Numbered from the stretch's first letter, positions 1 to 8,414 are shown. The stretch is 64,000 bases of DNA from Burkholderiales bacterium (GCA_020697255.1 JAJFBE010000002.1:186001-250000); one strand, 5' to 3'. A program made the numbers and translations. Notes: a model not told the origin generated them from the sequence alone.

Positions 1-187
1 CACTTATCCCCTCACCAAAACTTAATTTATCAGTGGCATTAAGTGCAAAGGCTAATAAACGCACCATCATACGCTCATCCGTTTCAGAGGGATGTTGCGC
101 AATAGTTAATAAATGATCATTATAGTAATGCCGATCCATATCAGCAATTTGTATATTTGCTTTAAATATTTTAGGACCTTGAACCAT
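1..187 (-). CDS. yaeQ: YaeQ family protein (N-terminal part, cut by window edge)
   Basis: The reverse strand reads from an ATG at 187 to the window edge with no stop, giving about 62 residues. The fragment contains the stretch IADMDRHYYNDH followed by HPSETDERMMVRLLAFAL, which I recognise as the highly conserved N-terminal signature of the YaeQ family. YaeQ has a PD-(D/E)XK nuclease-like fold; its cellular role is poorly defined (it was reported to affect haemolysin expression in enteric bacteria). The family is usually about 180 residues, so roughly two thirds lies outside the window. The family call is firm; function is not established. Confidence 0.9.
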   Translation of the reverse strand, partial: MVQGPKIFKANIQIADMDRHYYNDHLLTIAQHPSETDERMMVRLLAFALNATDKLSFGEGIS

Positions 188-356
188 AATTACTCCATTG
201 TTATTCAAATTAACACTATCTTATTATATTAAGTTCTTCGATACAAAATATCTATTTGGCTTACAATGTATTGATTCTATTAATTATTTTATGGGCCTGT
301 ATGCCATAAAGTGTAAAATCAGGTGTATTTTTAGAAAAATGCAGTTGATTTAGCCA

Positions 357-776
357 TTATAATTGTAGATATTTATCCACAAAATTTGCTGGGGCTACTA
401 TTGGGTATTTATCTGCCAGGCATAGTAAGTCTTTATCTCCAGTGATTAAATATTCTGCATCGCTAGCAATTAAGGTTGCTAATAAATAATTGTCTTTTTT
501 ATCCCTGCATTCTACAGGTAATATAAGATTGGTAATATCGTATATTCTTCCTAATAGTTCAATTTCGGCAATATAATCAGCTAATTCAGTGTCAGTTAGG
601 CGGATTAACTTCTTTATTTTTGGATAAGAAAGTGTATTTTTTATTTCCATGATTTGTTGATATGATAAAGCAAGTGCTAGATTGCCATTAAATACATTTG
701 TAACAATATTTGCTGGATTGCCCGCAAATTTAAATATTGCGGAAATAAAGACATTGGTATCGATCACAACTAACAT
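357..776 (-). CDS. PIN-domain toxin of a PIN/Phd toxin-antitoxin pair
   Basis: This 139-residue protein is a complete PIN domain, the nuclease fold used by many type II toxins to cut RNA. The acidic metal-binding residues are visible: D6 in the opening VIDTNVF, E44, D95 and the D114/D116 pair in TGDKDL. It belongs to the PIN subgroup that starts MxVVxDTNVFxSA (COG1569-like). Its ATG abuts the stop codon of the upstream antitoxin gene (TAAATG at 779-774), so the two are surely co-transcribed and translationally coupled. No truncation is seen. The target RNA cannot be told from sequence. Confidence 0.88.
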   Translation of the reverse strand: MLVVIDTNVFISAIFKFAGNPANIVTNVFNGNLALALSYQQIMEIKNTLSYPKIKKLIRLTDTELADYIAEIELLGRIYDITNLILPVECRDKKDNYLLATLIASDAEYLITGDKDLLCLADKYPIVAPANFVDKYLQL

Positions 777-1049
777 TTATTTTTGTTCTCTGGCAAATGT
801 TACCGCTTCGTCAACTAGCGCATCAATTTCTTCCTCAGTCATAGATTGACCTGCCTTCATCATTCGATAATTGACATCATTAAAATTATGCGCAAGGCTT
901 CTGAGGCGGTTAAAAAGCTCAATATTAATTATTGCTCCAATTTCCTCTGAACCTTGTTTAATTACACAGGTGTTATGCCCATATCTAACGTTATTCAAAT
1001 AGCTATTGGCTTTAACACCAAGGTCAGCCGCATTTACTTCATAAATCAT
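777..1049 (-). CDS. Phd/YefM-type antitoxin
   Basis: This 90-residue protein is the first gene of the pair and lies directly before the PIN toxin. It has the Phd/YefM layout: an N-terminal DNA-binding half (EVNAADLGVKANSYLNNV, then IKQGSEEIGAIIN at about 32-44) and an acidic helical tail (MTEEEIDALVDEA) that would wrap the toxin. Members of this family bind their own promoter and neutralise the partner toxin. Antitoxin-first order and abutting genes are typical. The assignment rests on size, motif pattern and context. Confidence 0.82.
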   Translation of the reverse strand: MIYEVNAADLGVKANSYLNNVRYGHNTCVIKQGSEEIGAIINIELFNRLRSLAHNFNDVNYRMMKAGQSMTEEEIDALVDEAVTFAREQK

Positions 1050-1371
1050 AATGTAAACCCTTATAAGTTCAGTGAATATACCCTAATTATACACGATAGT
1101 ACAATGTATATTTTTAAATTTACAAATATGCAAAAAATGCATATTGCTTTTTTATCATGCTACTATTTGGAGTTATCTGGAATTTCCGGATTTATTTTTT
1201 TTAATATTCAACTTGGATTAGGGTGAATTTAGTGTTAATTTACCCGGATTTTCTGCAAATTGCAGAATTTGGACAGACCTATCATAGCTAAGCTGTAAAT
1301 GTGCTAGATCTAATACTACTAATTGCTTCAAATTAAAGCCCTCTTACTTTGGTTTATTGTTCATTTATTGT
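1050..1371. other. Intergenic stretch with a palindrome
   Basis: No gene is supported between the antitoxin start and the end of ohr. A perfect 8-bp-arm palindrome (TTCTGCAA-A-TTGCAGAA) lies at 1251-1267, about 100 bp beyond the ohr stop. A second small stem followed by a T run (ATCTGG/CCGGAT, about 1173-1203) reads as a terminator on the plus strand, but no plus-strand gene precedes it. A 90-codon plus-strand reading frame here is composed of antisense antitoxin and AT-rich spacer and is not a credible gene. Confidence 0.4.
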
Positions 1372-1800
1372 CTATATTAAGGTTAATGTAATTTCTATGT
1401 TATCTCGGGTAGCATTAGAATAAGGGCAAACCATATGTGCTTTATTTATTAATTCTTTAGCCGCATCTTTGTCCATGCCAGGTAAACTAATTTTTAACTC
1501 AGCTTTTATACAATAACCGTGGCTAATGGGCCCAATTCCTATATGCCCCTCTATCGATACATCATCAGGTATTTTGATTTTTTCTTTTGCGGCAACGGCT
1601 TTCATTGCCCCGATAAAGCATGCAGAATAACCAGCTGCAAAAAGTTGCTCTGGATTTGTACCTTCCCCACCATTACCGCCTAAGCCCTGAGGAATCGATA
1701 GTTTTAAATTTAAATTTGGATCTTCGCCAGTAATTTGCCCATCACGACCACCGCTAGCCTTAGCCACACCTGTGTAGAGAATTTTTTCTAATTTATGCAT
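1372..1800 (-). CDS. ohr: Organic hydroperoxide resistance protein Ohr (OsmC family)
   Basis: This 142-residue protein matches the Ohr branch of the OsmC family in length and motifs. Ohr is a cytosolic thiol peroxidase that reduces organic and fatty-acid hydroperoxides using lipoylated proteins as electron donors. The two catalytic cysteines are C61 (in GYSACF) and C125 (in VCPYSNATR); the accessory R19 (SGGRDG) and E51 (NPEQLFAAGY) are also in place. It starts MHKLEKILYTGVA, as in other Ohr proteins, and GGAG-like bases lie just before the ATG. It stands alone: no MarR-type OhrR regulator is adjacent. LipB, needed for the lipoyl donor system, is encoded elsewhere in this window. Confidence 0.95.
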   Translation of the reverse strand: MHKLEKILYTGVAKASGGRDGQITGEDPNLNLKLSIPQGLGGNGGEGTNPEQLFAAGYSACFIGAMKAVAAKEKIKIPDDVSIEGHIGIGPISHGYCIKAELKISLPGMDKDAAKELINKAHMVCPYSNATRDNIEITLTLI

Positions 1801-2138
1801 TTAAGTCTCCTTTTTATAATTGTTTAGCTTTACAACTATATTCTATCACCTATTTCTTAAAAAAAGTAAATAAAAACTTATTGTAAACCGCTAAAAATTA
1901 TTGAAATTTTTATCTTCGGAAAGCTTTTGGCAAATAGAATAATAGCATCAGTTAACTAGCTTCTGGTTAGCATTGCCGGTATGGTTATGCTCAGTTTGCC
2001 AGTAGGTTCCCTAGCATTGTCCTAGGTATAAGGGCAATATTAGGTAATAAGCTATCCCTTTTATTAAAATTTGATTAATTAATATTGATAATTGGACTCA
2101 TTTTAGACATATAGTGCATGAAATTTTTATAAAAATAC
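1801..2138. other. Intergenic spacer, no gene seen
   Basis: About 340 bases between the divergently oriented ohr and the AbiEi-like gene. It holds the ohr promoter region at the left. Near 2010-2025 a short interrupted palindrome (CCTAG...CTAGG) is seen. I find no reading frame, tRNA or clear terminator here. Confidence 0.4.
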
Positions 2139-2167
2139 TTGCAAAAAATTAAATATTGGTTTATAAT
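2139..2167 (+). promoter_or_regulatory. Sigma70-type promoter giving a likely leaderless mRNA
   Basis: TTGCAA at 2139-2144 and TATAAT at 2162-2167 are separated by exactly 17 bases. A start point 7-8 bases beyond the -10 box falls at about 2174-2175, the first base of the ATG of the AbiEi-like gene. No ribosome binding site precedes that ATG, which fits a leaderless transcript. Confidence 0.7.
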
Positions 2168-2174
2168 ATTTATT

Positions 2175-2756
2175 ATGAATACAAAAAATTATGAAAAACT
2201 TGCATCTCACTTTAAAACCGGTCATGTATATAAGAGAGGTTTCTTGGCTGCATTCTCTAATTCCGTAGATCGTGATTTAATGAAGTTAGTGCAACAAGGT
2301 GCTGTAGAAAAAATTGCAGCAGGATTATATTATAAGCCTGCTAAGACTCGTTTTGGTGCACTGCCCCCCAATGATAAAGAGCTGGTAAAATGTTTTTTAA
2401 GTGATAATCGGTTCCTATTATATTCCTGGAATCAATATAATACTTTAGGCCTGGGATTAACTCAGATTTATAATAATCTGGTTGTTTATAATAATAAAAG
2501 ACATGGAATGTTTAAATTAGGTTCTAAATTTTTTGATTTTCGACGCTCTGCACATGGATTTCCTACTAAAATAGATAAGGAATTTTTATTGGTTGATCTT
2601 GTAAATAATTTAAATGAATTAACTGAAGATACTCATTTTGTCAAACAGCGAATTAAAAATGTAGTTTTAGAATTAAATAAAAAAAAGTTAAATAATTATG
2701 CTAATTTATACGGCAAGATTGCAACTAAAAAATTTTTTGAGCTACTAAATGGATAA
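2175..2756 (+). CDS. AbiEi-like antitoxin (DUF6088-type), type IV toxin-antitoxin
   Basis: This 193-residue protein begins MNTKNYEKLASHF and carries an N-terminal winged-helix-like region (residues about 1-55, ending in AAGLYYKPAKTRFG), the usual signature of AbiEi/DUF6088 antitoxins (a helix-turn-helix followed by GLYY.P). Such proteins repress their own operon and counter an AbiEii nucleotidyltransferase toxin. The reading frame stays open to a TTG at 2139, but that TTG is the -35 box of the promoter, so ATG 2175 is the better start. It overlaps the downstream toxin gene by 8 bp, as in intact AbiE operons. The partner toxin is broken, so this antitoxin may be an orphan repressor now. Confidence 0.78.
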   Translation: MNTKNYEKLASHFKTGHVYKRGFLAAFSNSVDRDLMKLVQQGAVEKIAAGLYYKPAKTRFGALPPNDKELVKCFLSDNRFLLYSWNQYNTLGLGLTQIYNNLVVYNNKRHGMFKLGSKFFDFRRSAHGFPTKIDKEFLLVDLVNNLNELTEDTHFVKQRIKNVVLELNKKKLNNYANLYGKIATKKFFELLNG

Positions 2757-3268
2757 TCCTATATTTTTACATCAAATACCAGATATAAAAGATCTTATTG
2801 AAATTGTGGCTAAGGAGCGACAACTTTTACCTATTATTGTAGAAAAAGATTATTGGATCATGCATTGTCTTTGGGGGCTGCAACAACAAGATATTAGATT
2901 TGAGTTAAAAGGTGGTACATCTTTATCCAAGGGTTTCAATATTATTGACCGTTTTAGTGAAGACATTGATATACAAATATATCCACAAAGCGGTGGTGTA
3001 AAAATCGGAAAAAACCAGAACAAACCTAAACATATTGATAGCCGTACATTATTTTTTCAAACTATTACAAATTCTTTAAATATTGAGGGTATGGAATTTT
3101 GCCGAGATAGTAGTTTTGATGAAATATAGATTACAGCAAACAAATAAACACCATACAAAACAATTATACAGCAACGAGTTTGCTAAAAAATCATCTATTT
3201 ATTTTGGACAACAACCAACTTTTGATGAAATCTTACAACGGATTACACAATTTATTAATATACTATAG
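2749..3268 (+). pseudogene. Broken AbiEii-type nucleotidyltransferase toxin
   Basis: The first 126 codons (2749-3129) match the N-terminal half of AbiEii/AbiGii toxins: EKDYWIMHCLWGL, then ELKGGTSLSKGF (the GS nucleotide-binding motif) and FSEDIDIQI (the metal-binding DxD). The frame stops at 3129 inside FDEI. In another frame, from about 3122 to 3268, the sequence continues KYRLQQ and ends with FGQQPTFDEILQRI, which matches the usual C-terminus of this family (xFGExPSFDEIL). The family is commonly about 250-300 residues, so the gene has a frameshift near the GAAAT at 3121-3125 and has lost perhaps a hundred or more internal codons. The conserved Lys/Asp residues of the missing half are gone, so the toxin should be inactive. 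Its tail overlaps the convergent histidine kinase gene by 14 bp. Confidence 0.8.
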
Positions 3269-3962
3269 ATTTTAGAAATGTGAGCATAATTTTAGTACCA
3301 ATATTTTGCCTGGATTGTATTTGTAATGTCCCGTTACTTTTAGCCAGCATATCGCAAATTTGGGTATAGCCTATGCCATGCCCGTTTGCTTTACCAAAAG
3401 TAACCGGGGTATGGTTTAAGATTTTTTCACGTACCGATTCTGGCATGCCCTTGCCGTTATCTTCAATTGTAACTAAGACTTTATTATCTAGCGTAGCTAT
3501 AGAAACCACTACTTCCCCTGCTCTATTCTCACAGGCATCTACTGCATTATTTATAATATTTGACATCGCTCGTTTAAACGCCTGGCTATCTACATTAATA
3601 AAAATATCAGCATTTGGATTAAATTTGGGTGTGATTTTTATATCCCGAAATGTATATTCATAACGCTTTTCAGTAATGATTTCTGTTATAGCATGAGCTA
3701 CATTTGTCGGGCTTGTTGCGTTTTTACCTGTCAAAGCATCGCTATAATGATCAGGTTTGGTGTACCTAAGCAGGTTATTGGTAATATCGGAAATCCGGTC
3801 ACAGACCGCCTTCAGGGATTTTTTCTGGGTATCTGGTATTTCGGTACAGCTATGTATAATCATACGAAGACTGCATAATGGAGAGCGGATATCATGTGAT
3901 ATCTGGCCAATGATCGTTGTTAGTTCCATTTGGTGGTGGATAGTGTGGTTTTGGTTTTTCAA
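3255..3962 (-). CDS. Orphan cytosolic sensor histidine kinase
   Basis: This 235-residue protein has a bare kinase core: an H-box with the phospho-acceptor H23 in ISHDIRSPL, an N-box with N135/N139 in SNIINNAVDAC, a G1 box with D168/G170 in EDNGKGMP, and a G2 box GHGIGYT at about 194-200. It has no membrane segment, PAS or HAMP domain, so it senses a cytosolic signal or depends on a partner. The start is a TTG at 3962, supported by AGGAG eight bases upstream; the next ATG (3929) would cut close to the H-box. No response regulator lies next to it, so its partner is encoded elsewhere. Its 3' end overlaps the remnant toxin. Confidence 0.85.
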   Translation of the reverse strand: MKNQNHTIHHQMELTTIIGQISHDIRSPLCSLRMIIHSCTEIPDTQKKSLKAVCDRISDITNNLLRYTKPDHYSDALTGKNATSPTNVAHAITEIITEKRYEYTFRDIKITPKFNPNADIFINVDSQAFKRAMSNIINNAVDACENRAGEVVVSIATLDNKVLVTIEDNGKGMPESVREKILNHTPVTFGKANGHGIGYTQICDMLAKSNGTLQIQSRQNIGTKIMLTFLKSIVY

Positions 3963-4093
3963 AATGTATCTCCTGGTTAGTTAGTTCATTTAGTGCTAAA
4001 TGAGATAATAATAAATAGACAGGATAAAACCTGAAACCGGATATGATATAATCTACCGCTAATTATTATTAGTACCCCCATTTTGGGATCAGG

Positions 4094-4141
4094 GGTGGCG
4101 TTATTGTCGTATCGGCCAAGATAGAGTCAATAACTGCCACC
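4094..4141. other. Hairpin in the kinase-repressor intergenic region
   Basis: In the 311-bp spacer 3963-4273, GGTGGC (4094-4099) pairs with GCCACC (4136-4141) and TTATTG (4101-4106) pairs with CAATAA (4128-4133), separated by a small internal loop, with a 21-base apical loop. A second pairing, ACCCC with GGGGT, is possible just upstream (about 4073-4096). No T run follows, so it is not a terminator, and it does not fold as a tRNA although the 3' arm ends CCACCA. It may be a structured leader or a DNA-level site; function unknown. Confidence 0.45.
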
Positions 4142-4231
4142 AGGTTACAAAAATATAAGCAATTGTTTATGTTACAGTTCATGTAGTAAAAACGCGCTTT
4201 TTTATTTTTGTAGCGTTATTATACATCAATT

Positions 4232-4270
4232 ACACTTTTTTGTGTCAATTAATTTATATTTTTTGTGTCA
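4232..4270 (+). promoter_or_regulatory. Probable operator repeats of the S24 repressor
   Basis: Two copies of the 12-mer TTTTTTGTGTCA lie at 4236-4247 and 4259-4270, 23 bp apart (about two helical turns), directly upstream of the repressor start. The first copy forms a dyad, ACAC-TTTTTT-GTGT (4232-4245). Such repeats next to a repressor gene usually are autoregulatory binding sites; that role is inferred. Confidence 0.5.
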
Positions 4271-4273
4271 GTT

Positions 4274-4921
4274 ATGGATAAGCTAGCAAAAATTCGTCTG
4301 GAAAATATGATTGCCATAGTAAATAATACATTTAATGGTAACTGGACTGCTTTTGCCAAAGCTATACAAAAATCCAGGTCATATATGAGCGATATAAAAA
4401 ATGGGCACAAATCGCAGTTTACGGAAAAATTAGCACATCATATAGAAACAAAACTTGCGTTACCATTAGGCTATCTAGACAAATCAGATGCCAAACCAGA
4501 GGTAAGCGTAACCATGATACCGCTATACCCATCAAAACCCCCTGCTGGTAATAACAATCTACAAAAGAAAAATCAAATTGGCGAAATACCTTTTTCATTA
4601 TCTGAAATACAAAAAGCCAATATCAAGAAAGAAAATCTTATCTCTCTTGTGGTTGAAAGCAATAGCATGCAATATACTATAAATGAGGGAAGCATAGCTA
4701 TTGTGGATATGAGCCAGAAAGAAGTTATCGATAATAAAATTTATGCATTTACTACTAATAAGCAGCAAATTATTCAAGTAAAACGCCTACGTACTGGTAC
4801 AGATAGTGTAATTTTACAACCAGATAATAAAAAATTTGCAGAAGAAAAGATACCGCATAATTCAAAAACCAAACTAGAAATAATCGGTCGTGTCTTATGG
4901 GTAATTAATAAATTGGTATAA
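4274..4921 (+). CDS. LexA/CI-like transcriptional repressor with S24 peptidase domain
   Basis: The 215-residue protein has an N-terminal helix-turn-helix region (about 10-60; WTAFAKAIQKSRSYMSDIKNG) and a C-terminal S24 self-cleavage domain. The catalytic Ser131 (in ESNSMQYTINEG) and Lys170 (in QVKRL) are present, and an Ala-Gly pair (A91-G92) upstream is a candidate cleavage site. Such proteins repress mobile-element or SOS genes until RecA triggers self-cleavage. The frame also opens at a GTG at 4265, but the ATG at 4274 is preferred. Two operator-like repeats precede it and an intrinsic terminator follows. UmuD, another S24 protein, is encoded 3 kb away. It probably controls the island around it. 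Confidence 0.85.
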   Translation: MDKLAKIRLENMIAIVNNTFNGNWTAFAKAIQKSRSYMSDIKNGHKSQFTEKLAHHIETKLALPLGYLDKSDAKPEVSVTMIPLYPSKPPAGNNNLQKKNQIGEIPFSLSEIQKANIKKENLISLVVESNSMQYTINEGSIAIVDMSQKEVIDNKIYAFTTNKQQIIQVKRLRTGTDSVILQPDNKKFAEEKIPHNSKTKLEIIGRVLWVINKLV

Positions 4922-4952
4922 GTCCTTCACAAGCTACAATTAAATAGAAAAT

Positions 4953-4977
4953 GGCTGGAAACTAGTCCAGCCTTTTT
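4953..4977 (+). terminator. Intrinsic terminator of the S24 repressor gene
   Basis: GGCTGGA (4953-4959) and TCCAGCC (4966-4972) form a perfect 7-bp stem with a 6-base loop, followed by TTTTT. It lies 32 bases after the repressor stop codon. Confidence 0.9.
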
Positions 4978-5051
4978 CATATATTATCATTCCCATTACA
5001 TGGCTGAAAAACAACAAGGAAACCATTTTCACAATATCCTTTACTAATTTT

Positions 5052-5324
5052 GTGAATTTTGGTATTGATAATCCAACTTATCAATATAAATACATTGAAT
5101 ATCATAATAATCTTATGTTCGCTCGAATTAATAATTCTCAATCTGCTTCATTATCTAATGATTTGGGAAAAACATGGTATACTACCGATGGAACTCCAGC
5201 AAATTTTATTACTTTTGGAAACTCTTATGCTTATGGCAATGGAGTTTATGTATATGCAAATGGTGAGGTTCCTAGGTACTCATATGATGCTATACATTGG
5301 AATACGGCAACTAATAAGCAATAA
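5052..5324 (+). pseudogene. Fragment of a BNR/Asp-box (beta-propeller) protein
   Basis: A 90-codon frame from a GTG carries one clear Asp-box, SNDLGKTW (the S-x-D-x-G-x-T-W motif of sialidase-type beta-propellers), and a second degenerate one, YSYDAIHW. It has no signal peptide and no ribosome binding site, and the frame stays open upstream into the repressor's terminator. A propeller needs several such repeats, so this is probably the remnant of a larger secreted protein. Two intact propeller-like lipoproteins are encoded at 54278-57386. It could still be a short expressed protein. Confidence 0.5.
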
Positions 5325-5525
5325 TAGTTTATCAAGCCTCAGAGTGAATTGAGAATAAACTCTAAATAAATATGTAAACCTAATTCACTACTACACCAGT
5401 AATAGAGATAAATAAACAACTAAATCAGTAAGTTACCTCTAAATAATTGCTGGGTATAATTTTTATTATTAAAGATTATATTTTAATTCATGAATATTTT
5501 TTTATTATAAATTTGTAATAATAAA

Positions 5526-6221
5526 TCAACTAAATAGATCATTTTTTTCAAATCCCTTTAATTTTTTGAAATTATTAACTTTGTAATCCACTGGTTTTTG
5601 ATTATTTTTAAGAAAATTATAAAGCTCACTAGGCTCTGAATTTTCGTTATTAAGCCAAACTTCAGAATTTTCTAAGCTCATAAACACTGGCTGCCTGTCA
5701 TGACCCACATCTAAGATAAATTTTGTAGGCTCATCTGTTATAATAGAAAAGCTATAAATGATTTCTCCTGTTGAGCTGTCAATCCATTTATCCCATATAC
5801 CTGCTGCTAATAATACCTCATCTGGGTCAATAGCAGAAAATTTTACTATGTTTCCTGAATGAGAGCCATTGCGGCACGACTCATAAAAGCCAGCGAGGGG
5901 TACTATGCAGTGTTGACGCTTAAAAGGGACTTTCCAGGTCGGCGAATTATGTATTAATTCTATTTGATTATTTGACCCTATTCTATCTAACCTAGCATTA
6001 TAAGTACTGAATTTTGGCTTTGGTGTTTTACTCCAGGACGGAATCAAAGAATAATTCATAAGTTCTATTTCATTTTCTCCAGATTTTTTTACAATTACAG
6101 GCGCTTTTGAGAAAGGATATATATGCGTACTAAATGCTCTGCTCTCTTCTGGATACCTAGAAATTGAGGGGAAAGATTTAGCAATTTTAGGAGCTGGAGC
6201 AGATTCAAATTGTGAGCACAT
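5526..6221 (-). CDS. yedK: SRAP-domain protein (HMCES/YedK family)
   Basis: The 231-residue protein fits the SOS-response-associated peptidase family. These proteins form a covalent DNA-protein crosslink at abasic sites in single-stranded DNA through Cys2. The active residues of E. coli YedK are present: C2 directly after Met1, N75 (in TYNAR), E114 (in GFYE) and H174 (in GHDRQPVF). Because C2 must be exposed after Met removal, the start at 6221 is certain; AGAGG precedes it. It lies upstream of umuDC on the same strand orientation, suggesting a DNA-damage cluster, although umuC is separated from it by 228 bp and is transcribed toward it. Confidence 0.93.
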   Translation of the reverse strand: MCSQFESAPAPKIAKSFPSISRYPEESRAFSTHIYPFSKAPVIVKKSGENEIELMNYSLIPSWSKTPKPKFSTYNARLDRIGSNNQIELIHNSPTWKVPFKRQHCIVPLAGFYESCRNGSHSGNIVKFSAIDPDEVLLAAGIWDKWIDSSTGEIIYSFSIITDEPTKFILDVGHDRQPVFMSLENSEVWLNNENSEPSELYNFLKNNQKPVDYKVNNFKKLKGFEKNDLFS

Positions 6222-6449
6222 AATTACCTCTAAGGTTATTTTTAAAAAGAGTAGAAAATAAGTCTTAGACTTTTACTTATTTCTTTTTTTAATTATTTTT
6301 TTGATTCGCAAAAATGGAAAACTAATTTCTAAAGTTGTTTCACTTTTGTATACAGTAAGCATATATTAAAATGACATGGTGTTTCTGGCACACCACTAAG
6401 CTCGTTTACGATCTCCGGCAGCGATTTTATCATAAGCATATGCTTTGGT

Positions 6450-7697
6450 TTAAATAACTAATATTTCATTTAAATCAGTAGTATAGTTATTTGACTTAAA
6501 TCCTCGTTGCATTTGCCAAGCATTGGATAAGTTAGCAGTTGCTAATTTTATGGCTGATTTACCAAAATATGCTTTAATACTTTCTAGGGTAGGTAATAAT
6601 TTATCATGTTTAATAGTAGTATTATCAAATAAATCTTTAGCTTCAAACTCTTTGGTTATTAATTCGTTTACTACAATACCACACTTTTTATACTTAATAC
6701 CATCCTCAAATATAGCATTGACTGCTCTATCTACATATGTGGACATATAGCGAAAGCTATCCAAGGCACTAGGAAATTCAATATTTATTGAGCTAGAAAG
6801 ATAATCATCTTTAAACCGGTTGGTATTAGCAAATACAATCATTTGCTTAGCATAAAGGCCTTGTTTACGCATTTTTTTGCAAGCCTGTTCAATATGATAA
6901 GTTAAGGCGGATTTAAGAGCGTCTGCTGTAGTTACAGGCTGACCAAAGCTTCTAGAAGATACTATTTGCTTATTAGGTGGTACACAGTCTTCTAGCTTAA
7001 GGCATTTAATACCATTTAACTCATAAACTATCCGCTCAATATTAACGTTAAATATTTTACTCATCTGTTTAGGATTAGAGTTCTTTAGGTCATAAACAGT
7101 GTTTATGCCCATTAGTTGAAGCTTTTTCCCAATTCGTCGCCCTACTCCCCAAACTTCAGAAACATCGGTAATTTGCATAGCTTTATTTACTCGCGTTTCC
7201 CCTAGTTCTGCTAAATTACAGACACCATTTAAAAATGGGTGTTTCTTTGCTAGATAATTGGAAAATTTAGCAAGTACTTTAGTTTCCCCGATACCCAAAC
7301 ATACTGGCATTCCTACCCATTGCTTAACTGTTTTACGAATTCTCTGTCCATAAGTAGTTAAATCTGGCATGCCAGATAAGTCTAAGAAACATTCGTCTAT
7401 ACTATAGACTTCCTGCTGCACACTAAAGTTTTTAAGAATATTCATAACCCGACGTGACATACCCCCATATAAAGTATAGTTACTACTAAAGATGTGAACG
7501 TTATGTTGCCTGCACAAATCCTTAATTTCAAAATATGGAGCGCCCATTCTTATACCTAAGGCTTTCGCTTCCGCTGTCCTCGCAATGGCACAACCATCGT
7601 TATTTGAAAGAATAATTACAGGTTTGCCTTCAAGATTGGGTTGGAATACCCTCTCGCAAGAAGCAAAGAAATTATTGCAATCTACTAAAGCTATCAT
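6450..7697 (-). CDS. umuC: DNA polymerase V catalytic subunit UmuC
   Basis: The 415-residue protein is a Y-family translesion polymerase. It opens MIALVDCNNFFASCERVF with the catalytic D6, and has D101-E102 in YSIDECFLDLSG. The helix-hairpin-helix region (SEVWGVGRRIGKKL, about 180-195) and a little-finger domain follow, and the length fits UmuC (about 420). It synthesises past DNA lesions as UmuD'2C with RecA. It starts 11 bp after the umuD stop, so the two form an operon. Umu-type genes are common cargo of integrative and conjugative elements, which fits the mobile look of the surroundings. Confidence 0.95.
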   Translation of the reverse strand: MIALVDCNNFFASCERVFQPNLEGKPVIILSNNDGCAIARTAEAKALGIRMGAPYFEIKDLCRQHNVHIFSSNYTLYGGMSRRVMNILKNFSVQQEVYSIDECFLDLSGMPDLTTYGQRIRKTVKQWVGMPVCLGIGETKVLAKFSNYLAKKHPFLNGVCNLAELGETRVNKAMQITDVSEVWGVGRRIGKKLQLMGINTVYDLKNSNPKQMSKIFNVNIERIVYELNGIKCLKLEDCVPPNKQIVSSRSFGQPVTTADALKSALTYHIEQACKKMRKQGLYAKQMIVFANTNRFKDDYLSSSINIEFPSALDSFRYMSTYVDRAVNAIFEDGIKYKKCGIVVNELITKEFEAKDLFDNTTIKHDKLLPTLESIKAYFGKSAIKLATANLSNAWQMQRGFKSNNYTTDLNEILVI

Positions 7698-7708
7698 GTT
7701 TTAAGCCT

Positions 7709-8131
7709 TTAGTTTTTGTGAATGGTATATACTACAACACCCCAAATGTTTAGTTCTTGCTCATTTGCTAAGATAATTTCTTGAAATTCTGGATTTGCAG
7801 GTACTAGTTTGACTACTCCATCTAAGTTATAAAGTGTTTTGACCGTAAATTCTCCATCTACTACTGCAATTACAATCTTTCCATGAACAGGCTCTACAGA
7901 GCGGTCTACTACTAAAATGTCCCCCTCATGTATATGGGCGTCAACCATAGATGTGCCTTTTACACGCACATAAAATGTAGCGACAGGGTTGGTTACTACA
8001 ATATCGTTAATATCTAAATCAGGCTCTTCGTATGCAGCAGCTGGGCTCGGAAATCCTGCAGAGACTTTAGAACTGGCAATAGGTAAATAGATACGCTTAC
8101 CAGTAATTTCGAATATTTCTAAATTCGCCAT
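7709..8131 (-). CDS. umuD: DNA polymerase V subunit UmuD (S24 self-cleaving)
   Basis: This 140-residue protein has the UmuD layout: a cleavage pair A25-G26 in SAGFPSP, the nucleophile S61 in KGTSMVDA and the general base K98 in FTVKTL. RecA-stimulated self-cleavage would give UmuD', the active partner of UmuC. It is the first gene of umuDC. I looked upstream for a LexA box and found only a poor half-site (CTGT at about 8256), so its regulator may instead be the nearby S24 repressor. Confidence 0.95.
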   Translation of the reverse strand: MANLEIFEITGKRIYLPIASSKVSAGFPSPAAAYEEPDLDINDIVVTNPVATFYVRVKGTSMVDAHIHEGDILVVDRSVEPVHGKIVIAVVDGEFTVKTLYNLDGVVKLVPANPEFQEIILANEQELNIWGVVVYTIHKN

Positions 8132-8414
8132 TTATATTTATTAAATAGGAAATGAGCAGATAACGTAATATAGATAAAACTATCTTTATCGCTATTTTAA
8201 GAATTATGGCCAGAAAGGCTTAAATAAGAATTTACCGTTTTAAAAATTACTAAAACTGTAGATTATTACTTGTTTTTCTTACTACTTACTTTAAATACTA
8301 ATTACCTATATTAATCCTTTCTTAAATTACAATTAGTAATAATTATAGCATAAAGTCATTATAGCTGAGTTTTTGAGATAATAAAATTTTCTGAATTAGT
8401 TCTCTTGAAATTGT

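Noticed and set aside
954-1226. Plus-strand 90-codon frame over the antitoxin
   Set aside because: Antisense to the antitoxin and AT-rich spacer, without a ribosome binding site or recognisable content.
2139-2174. TTG at 2139 as the start of the AbiEi-like gene
   Set aside because: That TTG forms the -35 box of an excellent promoter and no ribosome binding site precedes it; ATG 2175 is preferred.
4094-4141. tRNA-like element ending in CCACCA
   Set aside because: The stem has only two helices and a large loop; no D, anticodon and T arms can be drawn.
6340-6360. LexA/SOS box upstream of the SRAP gene, and a CTGT half-site before umuD (about 8256)
   Set aside because: TACTGTATA and CTGT occur but the second half-sites do not fit; not strong enough to call.
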